From: Microglena sp. YARC
Lineage: Eukaryota > Chlorophyta > Chlorophyceae > Chlamydomonadales > Chlamydomonadaceae
Direction of reading: 5' to 3'
NCBI GenBank assembly: GCA_022414725.1
Contig: CM039465.1
Location: 1,546,593-1,610,592 of the forward strand
Length of the DNA: 64,000 nucleotides
Within the stretch, counting starts at the first letter, position 1; each line of letters opens with the position of its first letter. Made by a program: the position numbers and the translations under genes. Below the pieces are notes generated by a model. It was not told the origin of the DNA. It did no database searches and saw nothing but the letters and a program-made list of their open reading frames with translations. This document shows, in pieces, positions 15,201-27,700 of the stretch.

Positions 15201-18200
15201 CAGCATCAGCAGCATCAATTTCACAACGTGCAGGGACGAAACTGGCACCGTGAAGATGCTAACCACCCGTGTGCACATTTATGCCGCTTATCATAATCAT
15301 AATGATCAGCAGCATCGCCATCAGCAGCATCAGCAGCATCAATTTCACAACGTGCAGGGACGAAACTGGCACCGTGAAGATGCTAACCACCCGTGTGCAC
15401 ATTTATGCCACTTATCATAATCATAATGATCAGCAGCATCGCCATCAGCAGCATCAGCAGCATCAAATTCACAACGTGCAGGGACGAAACTGGCACCGTG
15501 AAGATGCTAACCACCCGTGTGCACATTTATGCCGCTTATCATAATCATAATGATCAGCAGCATCGCCATCAGCAGCATCAGCAGCATCAATTTCACAACG
15601 TGCAGGGACGAAACTGGCACCGTGAAGATGCTAACCACCCGTGTGCACATTTATGCCGCTTATCATAATCATAATGATCAGCAGCATCGCCATCAGCAGC
15701 ATCAGCAGCATCAATTTCACAACGTGCAGGGACGAAACTGGCACCGTGAAGATGCTAACCACCCGTGTGCACATTTATGCCGCTTATCATAATCATAATG
15801 ATCAGCAGCATCGCCATCAGCAGCATCAGCAGCATCAATTTCACAACGTGCAGGGACGAAACTGGCACCGTGAAGATGCTAACCACCCGTGTGCACATTT
15901 ATGCCACTTATCATCATCATGATGATCAGCATCATCGCCATCAGCAGCAGCAGCAGCAGCATTGTCATCAGCATCATCACTTTCACAACATCATCGCCAT
16001 CAGCACCATCAGCACCATAATCAGCATCATCAGCATCAGCATCATCAGCATCACCATCATCAGCATCAGCATCATCACATTATCAACATGCAGGGGTGAG
16101 ACAGGCACCATGGGCGAGTCTGAGCTTGCGAACGCTCGCAACAATTTTGAGCGGAATCAGGTGAGAAATAGGGTTCCACGTAACGTTATATACACGGGGA
16201 ACGGCATTATGAAATCGTATGATGAAGGCAGTCTGAATGGCCAAAGTTACCATGTATATACAATAACATAGGATGCAATTCATCATATTATATCATACTC
16301 GCCTTTGGTCAACATCATATGATATACCAGTTCCTACAAATATGGGGCCAGCTTGTCACGCACTTAATTAGCCTCAAATTGACCATATTTGGCCTACCCC
16401 TGTACCTTGTCGCGCACTTAATTAGCCTCAAATTGACCATATTTGGCCTACCCCTGTACTGTGACATACATGCAAGGCCCTTGACTGTATCTACCCCTTA
16501 TCTATTACACGCATGCATGCATGCATGCATGGGACTGAAACTCTTTGATTGTATTTGCAGACTGATGTCTTCACCATAGCGGGCTCAGACATTGGAAAAC
16601 TCACAGAGGCCACCGTGCGTCTGGTAAGTTCAAATTTTGGATTTTAGAAAGGGCAAATTTCAAATTTCAAACTTTGGAAAGGGCATAGGTATAACCGTAT
16701 AAGTAGAAAAGGCATTGATGAACTGAACCCCAAACAATTGTTTTACCAGCAGTGGCCTGAATTTGTGCTACAGTGTATCCATAGGTTGGAAAGGGCCTAG
16801 GGGCAGGCTAGAACTTTAAGGAGACGGGGATGTTGGACAAACACACACATACAAATGCACACACCACACACACACACCAATGGGTTGAAAAGGACCTAAC
16901 GGCAGCCTGGAACTTTAAGAAGATCAAGGTGCTGAAAAATACACTCACAAACACAAACACACGCGCACAACACACACAAATACACATGCACACAACACAC
17001 ACACCACACACAAATACACACACACACAACACACACAAATACACACACACACAACACACAACACACACAAATGCACACTCACAGAAACAACGCACACAAA
17101 TACATACACAACCACACACACAGGTTAAGAAGGGCCTAGGGGCAGCATGGTACTTTAAGGAAATCAAGATGTTTAACAAACACACATACACATGCGCACA
17201 ACACACACAAATGCACACACAAACAGCGCACACAAATTCACACACAATCACACACACACAGGTTGGGACGGGCCTAGGAGCAGCGTGGTACTTCAAGGAG
17301 ATCGAGGTGCTGAAAAACACACAAATGCACACACACAACACATACGCACAACACACAACACACACAAATGCACACACAGATTCACACACAATCACACACA
17401 ATCACACACACAGGTTGAGAAGGGCCTAAGAGCAGCGTGGCACTTTAAGGAGATCAAGGTGCTGAACAAACACACAAATACACACACACAACACATATGT
17501 ACAACACACAACACACAAATGCACTCACACATGCAACACACACAAATACACACACAATCACACACAAACACATACGTACAACACACAACACACAAATACA
17601 CTCACACGTGCAACACACACAAATACACACACAATCACACACAAACACATACGTACAACACACAACACACAAATACACTCACACGTGCAACACACATAAA
17701 TACACACACAATCACACAGAAACACATACGTACAACACACAACACACAAATACACTCACACGTGCAACACACACAAATACACACACAATCACACACAAAC
17801 ACATACGTACAACACACAACACACAAATACACTCACACGTGCAACACACACAAATACACACACAATCACACAGAAACACATACGTACAACACACAACACA
17901 CAAATACACTCACACGTGCAACACACACAAATACACACACAATCACACACAAACACATACGTACAACACACAACACACAAATACACTCACACGTGCAACA
18001 CACACAAATACACACACAATCACACACAAACACATACGTACAACACACAACACACAAATACACTCACACGTGCAACACACACAAATACACACACAATCAC
18101 ACACAAACACATACGCACAACACACAACACACAAATACGCACAACACACAACACACAAATACACTCACACGTGCAACACACACAAATACACACACAATCA

Positions 18201-21200
18201 CACACAAACACATATGTACAACACACAACACACAAATACACTCACACGTGCAACACACACAAATACACACACAATCACACACAAACACATATGTACAACA
18301 CACAACACACAAATACACTCACACGTGCAACACACACAAATACACACACAATCACACACACAGGTTGAGAAGGGTCTAGGAGCAGCGTGGCACTTTAAGG
18401 AGATTGAGGTTCTGAACAAGGTCACCGGAGCGAAGTCACGCTTCGTTTACAACGACTGGCTGGAGAAGAATGAAAAGACCCCGACCCTCACAGTTACCCT
18501 CCCCGAGGCCAGCTCTGAGGCCGCGAAGGCTGCTAGAAAGCAGGTCAGTTTTCTTATGAGATGTATAGCCTATATATCCCGTTATGACAAAGGCAAAGGC
18601 TTCAAGGCAGTACAGCCTTTGCAGGCCGTGTATAGCCTGCAAAGGCTGCCAGAAAGCAGGCCAGTTGGTCAGCCCGTAGGCAGCCAGGCCTATGCAGCAA
18701 CACCGCAATACGGTTGGTCGAAATCGCCGTAATCGAGTGAAAACGCCAGTTTTTTGCGAAATCGCCGGTCAATATTTAACCTGCGATGCATAATGCATAC
18801 AAAACTACCGACCTGATACCGACCTTACCCAACCTACTCCCAGCTTTAACGGTCGAATCCTAGGCCAGCTCTGAGGCTGCGAAGGCTGCCAGAAAGCAGG
18901 TCAGTTTTATAATGAGCTGTATGAGGTATAGCCTATATATCCCGTTTTTACGAATCCAAAGGCTGCAAGGCAATACAGCCTGTGCAGGCCTTGTATAGGC
19001 TGCAAAGGCTGCAAGGCCTCTGAGGCTGCAAAATCAGGTCAGTTGATTAGCCTGCAGGCAGCCAGACCTATGCAGCGACACCATAATACGGTTGGTCGAA
19101 ATCGCCGGTATTTAGCGAAAGCGCCGGTTGAAATATCACCTGCAATGCAAAATGCATAACGAACTACCGAACTTACCGAACCTACTCCCAGCTTTACCGT
19201 TTTTTTTCTTTTTCTTATGAGCTGTATGAGGTGTAGACTAAATATCCCGCTTTGACGAATCCAAAGGCTACAAGGCAATACAGCCTGTGCAGGCCTTATA
19301 TAGGCTGCAGAGGCTGCAAGGCCTCTGAGGCTGCAAAATCAGGTCACTTGATTAGCCTGTAGGCAGCCAGACCTATGCAGCGACACCACAATACGGTTGG
19401 TCGAACTCGCTGGTATTTAGCAAAATCGCCGGTCAAAATTTCACCTGTAATGCAAAATGCATAACGAACTACCGACATTACCGAACCTACTCCCAGCTTT
19501 ACCGTTTTTTTCTTTTTCTTATGAGCTGTATGAGGTATAGCCTATACATCCCGTTTCGACAAATGCGAAGGCTGCAAGGCAATACAGCCTGTGCAGGCCT
19601 TGTATAGGCTGCAACGGCTGCAAGGCAATACAGCCTGTGCAGGCCTTGTATAGGCTGCAACGGCTGCAAGGCAATACAGCCTGTGCAGGCCTTGTATAGG
19701 CTGCAACGGCTGCAAGGCAATACAGCCTGTGCAGGCCTTGTATAGGCTGCAACGGCTGCAAGACCTCTGAGGCTGCAGAAGCTGCCCGAGAGCAGGTCAG
19801 TTGGTTGGCCCGTAGACAGCCAGACCTATGCAGTGACACCACAATACGGCACCACACACTTGTATCGCCCTTGTACATTCGTTTTGCTGACCTGGCACCA
19901 CACACTTGTATCACCCTTGTTCATGTGTTTGCTGACCTGGCACCACACACTTGTATCACCCTTGTTCATGTGTTTGCTGACCTGGCACCACACACTTGTA
20001 TCACCCTTGTTCCTGTGTTTGCTGACCTGGCACCACACACTTGTGTCACACTTGTTTCTGCTGACCTCATGTAATTGATGTCCTCATGCCACAGCTGCCA
20101 TGGCACGTGACAACATGAACCACCACCACCCCTCCCCACCACCCACCACACCAACCCCTCCCACCACCGCCAACCCCTCCCAACCACCACCAACCCTCCC
20201 CACCACCCACCACCACCAACCCCTCCCCACCACCGCCAACCCCTCCCAACCACCACCAACCCTCCCCACCACCCACCACCACCAACCCTCCCCACCACCG
20301 CCAACCCCTCCCAACCACCACCAACCCTCCCCACCACCCACCACCACCAACCCCTCCCAACCACCACCAACCCTCCCCATCACCCACCACCAACAACCCC
20401 TTCCCACCACCCACCACCAACAACCCCTCCCCACCACCACAGCTGTCATGGCGCGTGACAACACGAACCACCACCACCCCTCCCCACCACCCACCACCCA
20501 CCACCACCAACCCCTCCCCACCACCGCCAACCCCTCCCAACCACCACCAACCCTCCCCACCACCCACCACCACCAACCCCTCCAAACCACCACTAACCCC
20601 TCCCAACCACCACCAACCCTCCCCATCACCCACCACCAACAACCCCTTCCCACCACCCACCACCAACAACCCCTCCCCACCACCACAGCTATCATGGCGC
20701 GTGACAACACGAACCAGTAGCATGTGGGGTGCTGGGACTGATGCCCCAGTCTATATCCAGATCGCCGGCCCAAATGGAATGCTCAATGGAGCTGAGATTT
20801 ACCTTGACAACTCCAAGGTGCGTTATTGGTCGGTTGATTGGTTGTTGGCTGGGCAACTCCAAGGTGGGTTATCAGTTGGTTGGTTATTGGTTGAACAACT
20901 CCAAACTAGGTTATCGGTTGAGTCTTGGTTGGTTGTTGGTTTGACAACTCCAAGGTATGTTGTTGGTTGGGTGTTGGTTGACCGGTTGGTTGGTTGGCTG
21001 TTGGTTGGAAACTACCTAGTTGTGTTGTTGGTTGAGTGCTGGTTGGTTGGGCAACTCCAATTTGAACTTGAACTTGTAGAACCATTGCTTTCACTACTTT
21101 GCTGCAGACCAAGTTCGAGAAAGGAAAGGACGGACCGATGTGTTCAACTTTGATTAAATTAAAAATCAATACAAAACATTGAAAATATTTTTTATACTTT

Positions 21201-21734
21201 GATTAAATTAATTAATTAATTAAATCAAATTTTTTTATACTTTGATTAAATTAATTAATTTAATCAATACAAAACATTGAAAATATTTTTTATACTTTGA
21301 TTAAATTAAAAATCAATACAAAACATTGAAAATATTTAATTTCCAAAACTTGGCTGCAGAACAACTTCGAAAAAGGGCGGACCGATGTGTTCAACCTAGA
21401 TTTCCCACCAGAGAAGGACTGTGGCACTCCAGTACAGAAGGTACGGAAGGAATCTGTGTGTACAATATATGGTATGATATACCCCGATACCCGTGATATA
21501 CTGATATATGAGACCATACCAATATTGTACGATATTGGACTTGACAACCAGTTAATCATCACACAGACACGCACACACAGTTCCAAGCACTCACACACAC
21601 AGTTCCAAGCGCGCACACACACAGCTCCAAGCAGGCACGCACACAGTTCCAAGCACACACACACAGCTCCAATCACACACAGTGTCAAGCACACACACAC
21701 ACACAGTTCCAAGCACACACACACACAGTGACAA

Positions 21735-21775
<41 letters not shown>

Positions 21776-24700
21776 GTGTCAAGCACACACACACACAGTT
21801 CCAAGCACATACACACACACACACACACAGTGTCAAGCACACACTCACAGTTCCAAGCACACACGCACGCACACACACACACACACACATACACACACAC
21901 ACAGTGGCAAGCACACACACACAGTTCCAAGCACACACACACAGTTCCAAGCACACACACACACACACACACACACAGTGTCAAGCACACACACACACAC
22001 ACACAGTGTCAAGCACACACACACAGTTCCAAGCACACACACACACACACACAGTGTCAAGCACACACACACAGTTCCAAGCACACACGCACACACACAC
22101 ACAGTGTCAAGCACACACACGCAGTTCCAAGCACACACACACACACACACACAGTGTCAAGCACACACACACAGTTCCAAGCACACACACACACACACAC
22201 AGTGTCAAGCACACACACACAGTTCCAAGCACACACGCACACACACACAATGTCAAGCACACACACGCAGTTCCAAGCACACACACACACAGTGTCAAGC
22301 ACACACACACAGTTCCAAGCACACACACACACACACACAGTGTCAAGCACACACACACAGTTCCAAGCACACACACACACACACACAGTTCCAAGCACAC
22401 ACGCACACACACACACAGTGTCAAGCACACACACGCAGTTCCAAGCACACACACACACACAGTGTCAAGCACACACACACAGTTCCAAGCACACACACAC
22501 ACAGCTCCAAGCACACACACACGCGTATCCAAGAGCACTCACACACACACACACACACAGCTCCAATCATGTATAATAGCAAGCCCACTTACTCTCTACT
22601 TGTTTGTATAGATTGTATTGGAGATGGGATCGACGATGACATTGGGAGCAGACTGGCATCTGGACTGGATCGAGGTGACGGATATTGACAGGTACACAGT
22701 TAAATTGTGTGTGTTGTATGTGTGTGTGTACGCAATTGAATTGTGTGCGTTGTGTGTGTATTTGTGTGTGTGTGTGTGGATTGGATCGAGGTGGCAGATA
22801 TCGGCAGGTACGCAGATGAATTGTGTGTGTTGTGTGTATGTGTGTGTGCCTTGTGTGTGTATTTAGTCAACACCTCAATTTCCTTCAAGTGCCACGCTGT
22901 CTTTAGGCCCATCTCAACCTATGATGGTGCACGTGTGTGTTAGTATATTTGTGTATGTGTGTGTATTTATATGTTTGTTCAACTCCACGATGACATTAGG
23001 AGTCAACTGGCATCTGGATTAAATCGAGGTGACAAATATCAACAGGTAGGCAGATGAATTGTGTGCGTTGTGTATGTATTTGTGTATGTGTGTGTATTTA
23101 TGTGTTTGTTCAACACCACGATGACATTGGGAGCCGACTGGCATCTGGATTGGATCGAGGTGACGGATATCGACAGGTAGGCAGATGAATTGTGTGTGTG
23201 TGTGTACATATTAATTGTGTGCATGTGTGTGTGTGTTTGTGATGATTGGATCGAGTTGATAGATATCGACAGGTATACAATTGAATTGTGTGTGTTGTAT
23301 GTGTGTGTGTATTTGTGTGTGTGTGTAGATTAGATCGAGGTGACAGATATCGACAGGTACGCAGATGAATTGTGTGTGTGTCTGTGTGTGTGTTGTGTGC
23401 GTATTCGTGTGTGTGTTGTGTGTGTATTTGTGACTTTGTTCAACACCGCAGCAACCAACCCAACCCTGCAACCAATCCAGCAACCAATCCAGCACCCAAC
23501 TCAGCACCCAATCCAAGAGAACGAACATCCACTCTCTTGTGTGCAGGACCCACACCTACAAATGGCCTGAACAACAACCCAACCCAGAACCCAACCCAAC
23601 CCAGCAACCATCCCAACCCAGCAACCAATCCAGCACCCAACTCAGCACCCAACCCAACAGAACGAACACCCACTCTCTTGTGTGCAGGAACCACACCTAC
23701 AAGTGGCCTGAACAACAACCCAACCCAAAACCCAACCCAGAACCCAACCCAACCCAACCCAGAATCCAACCAACCCAGCACTTAACCCAGCACCCAACAG
23801 AAACAACACCTCTCTCTTGTGTGCAGGAACCACACCTACAAATGGCCTAAACAACAACCAACCCAACCCAGAACCCAACCCAGAACCCAACCCAGAACCC
23901 AACCCAACCCAGAATCCAACCAACCCAGAACCCAACCCAGCACCAAACAGAAACAACACCTCTCTCTTGTGTGCAGGAACCACACCTACAAATGGCGCTG
24001 CGGCCACTGGTTCAATTCCAAGGAGGGAACGAAGAAGGAGTGGAGTGTCCCGGCGGTGCTGCAGGGACTGCCCATGCAGCTCACACTAGTGGAAGCTCCA
24101 GGAGGTGTGTGCATATGGATGTAATTTGATTTTTACGTGGTTTATGGGCTGAATTGGATTGTTACGTGGTTGAAAGATTGTTACGTGCATATGCATTTAA
24201 TTGGATTTTAATGTGGAAGAAGGAGTGGAGTGTCCCTGCGGTGCTGCAGGGACTGCCCATGCAGCTCACACTAGTGGAAGCTCCAGGAGGTGTGTGCATG
24301 TATTGTTATGTACAGTTGTACAGTTTTGTAAGGCTGTAAGGGACTAGGAACTGAAAGGAAAAACAGGGGTAGCCAACCAGGCTAAAGGGACTCGCCTACC
24401 CTTCAAAACAAAACTATGGATTGTTACATGGTTTACGTGCATATGGATTGAATTATATTTTTACGTGGTTCGGGGTGGACAGATGCCAAATTGAAAGTTT
24501 GCCGAACAAATCAGCACATGTGATGCATTCCAATCCTGCAGTGTGGTGGTTGGCCTATATATCAAGAAATTGTCGGTATATAACTTATTATGAGATATAC
24601 AAATTATGTATTAATGATTTTCAAATTATGTAAATTGCTATCAGATATTGTATACTCGTTTAGAATTTTATAAGAAGCTGTTAACATTTTTCTGAGCAGA

Positions 24701-27700
24701 ACCTATGAATCCATTTTCTGAAGCTCCAACGTCGACCACCAACAACTGAATAGTACTCTCTTCTCTTTATTCCAGGGGCTGACCCCTCCCTGGGTAACGA
24801 AGGTGACCCCTACCACATCGAGATTTCAACCTCGGATAAGTTTGGCGCTGGCACAGACGCAACCATCCGAGTTGCCTTCACTGACATCGCCGGAGCTACC
24901 TGGCAGCCTGTTCTGGGCCAGGACAATTCCATGTTCCAACGCAAGTGCAAGGTAGACTTCCAAGCCACTTCACTGTTCAAAATGCAAGAGATGGTGGGGT
25001 GCAAAGTGTGGATGGAGGGCTTTAGCAGCATCTCGGGCGATGCCTGGCACTTGGATCACGTTTTGCTGGTCCACCAGCTCTCTCGACGCTCTTGGATATT
25101 CCCATTCAGGTGTGTATGTATGCGTGTGTGTGTATGTATGTATGAATGATTTCCAAAACACTTCACTTTTCAAGATGCAAGAGATGGTGGGGTGCAAAGT
25201 GTGGACGGAGGTCTTTAGTAGCATCTTGGGCGATGCCTGGCACTACGATCACGTCCTGCTGGTCCACCAGCTCTCTCGACGCTCTTGGATATTCCCATTC
25301 AGGTGTGTATGTATGCGTGTGTGTGTATGTATGTATGAATGATTTCCAAAACACTTCACTTTTCAAGATGCAAGAGATGGTGGGGTGCAAAGTGTGGATG
25401 GAGGTCTTTAGTAGCATCTTGGGCGATGCCTGGCACTTGGATCACGTCCTGCTGGTCCACCAGCTCTCGACGCTCTTGGATATTCCCATTCAGGTGTGTA
25501 TGTATGTGCATGTATGTATGTGCATATGTGTGTTTGTATGTGTATGTACGTGTGTTTGTATATGTATGTGTGTGTATGTTAATGATTTCCAAGCCACACC
25601 ACTGGTCAAGATGCAAGAGATGGCGGGTGCAAAGTGTGGATGGAGGACTTGGGGGGATTGGGTCAAAATGGGGCTTTGCCTCATTGTAAATCCCACACTT
25701 GACCCATACTTGGTTTAATAGTAAATTGCGTAGCAGCATCTTGGGCGATGCCTGGCTCTAAGATCACGGCCTATTGGTCCACCAGCTTTCTCGACGCTCT
25801 TAGATATTCCTTTTCATGTGTGCATGTATGTGTGTGTATCTATGTATGTATGAATGATTTCCAAGCCACTTCACTGTTCCAAATGCAAGAGATGGGGGGT
25901 GCAAAGTAACAATTAAATTGAATTTCCCCGCAGGAACTGTGTGACAATTCAATTCAATTTCCCTGCAGGAACTGTGTAACAATTTAATTCAATTTCCCTG
26001 CAGGAACTGTGTAACAATTTAATTCAATTTCCCTGCAGGAACTGTGTAACAATTTAATTCAATTTCCCTGGAGGGACTTTGTAACAATTCAATTCAATTT
26101 CCCTGCAGGAACTGGGTACCTCCAGATCAGGGGGCTGACATCCCTGCCCAGGTTCTCAGCGACATGCCCTTGGAAGGAAGGCCACAGAGGTCAGACTTAG
26201 AGCCTCAGAAGGTAATTGGTCGTTTTGTTTTTATATGTGAAGGTTTTTCACCCCAAGAGGTGGGTCTCCCTACACAAGCCAGCGACACCGAAGATTCAGT
26301 TTGAATGGCGTTGACACTCCTGCAAAAGAGTAGAAAGCGGGTGCGGATTAGAAAGGGCGCTTGTGGTAGGGTTAAAAAGGGGGTACTTGTTCGAAAGAGT
26401 AAAAATGGTGCAGTGCAGTGCAGCAGAACATGCCATCTTACTTCAAACAAACACAAAAAGCTCACTTGCCTGCCCACCTCCATGTCCTCTACTCAAATAG
26501 GTGAGGTAGAGCTAGGGGTAGAAAGGGGGTACTTGTTCGAAAGAGTAAAAATGGCAGGGGTACACAGTACAGTACACAGAACAGGAAAGGTCGTTACAGT
26601 TCAGGGTGCCCTAGGTTGCACCAGCTTTGGCTGACTAGCCAGTCAGGGGAGCTGCCTAGAAGCTGCTGCTCGTGGCTGAAAAGAAAAGCTATGGTCCCCT
26701 CCCCTCTCTATTTTCCTCTCCCCTCTGTAATGTTCCCTCCCCTCTCTTATGCGTGCCCTCTTTTCAATTTCAGGATCAAGATGCAAAGCCTGCGCTGCTG
26801 CCACAACCTCCCATCGACTACAAGACTGTGGTGCACACGGGTGACAAGATGGGGGCAGGAACTGACTCCACAATATCAATGGAGGTATGTATGCATATCC
26901 AAGTATGTGTGTATGTATGTGTGTAAGTATTTATATGTGTGTATGTATGTGTGTATGCATGTATGTATGTATGTATGTATTTTACAGTCCATGGGATAGT
27001 CAATTAGGCCATCTGATATGATGCTACCTCTGATCTGCGTCTTATCTACCTCAGATCTGATGCTACCTCTGATCTGCCTCTGATCTGATGCTACCTCTGA
27101 TCTGCCTCTGATCTGATGCTACCTCTGATCTGCCTCTGATCTGATGCTACCTCTGATCTGCCTCTGATCTGATGCTACCTCTGATCTGCCTCTGATCTGA
27201 TGCTACCTCTGATCTGATGCTACCTCTGATCTGCCTCTGATCTGATGCTACCTCTGATCTGCCTCTGATCTGATGCTACCTCTGATCTGCCTCTGATCTG
27301 ATGCTACCTCTGATCTGCCTCTGATCTGATGCTACCTCTGATCTGCCTCTGATCTGCCTATGATCTGATGCTACCTCTGATCTGCCTCTGATCTGATGCT
27401 ACCTCTGATCTGCCTCTGATCTGATGCTACCTCTGATCTGCCCCTGATCTGATGCTACCTCTGATCTGCCTCTGATCTGATGCTACCTCTGATCTGCCTC
27501 TGATCTGATGCTACCTCTGATCTGCCTCTGATCTGATGCTACCTCTGATCTGCCTCTGATCTGATGCTACCTCTGATCTACCTCTGATCTAACTCTGCTC
27601 TGATGCTACCTCTGAACTGCCTCATGCTTCCAGGTTGTGGGTTCTTTGGGCAAAGCCACCCATGTCTTTGATCAAGCTGGGTCCCTGTTTGAAAGGAAGG

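Noticed and set aside
13973..16093. The 124-bp repeats taken as separate coding exons
   Set aside because: Each frame starting at the internal acceptor runs into ttatcataatcataatgat with stops, and no donor follows the exon-like 25-30 nt.
17192..18732. Long + strand open frames of about 400 codons in CA-rich DNA
   Set aside because: The frame is His/Thr/Asn repeats produced by a 77-bp array and (CA)n; only 18364-18543 within it is a real exon.
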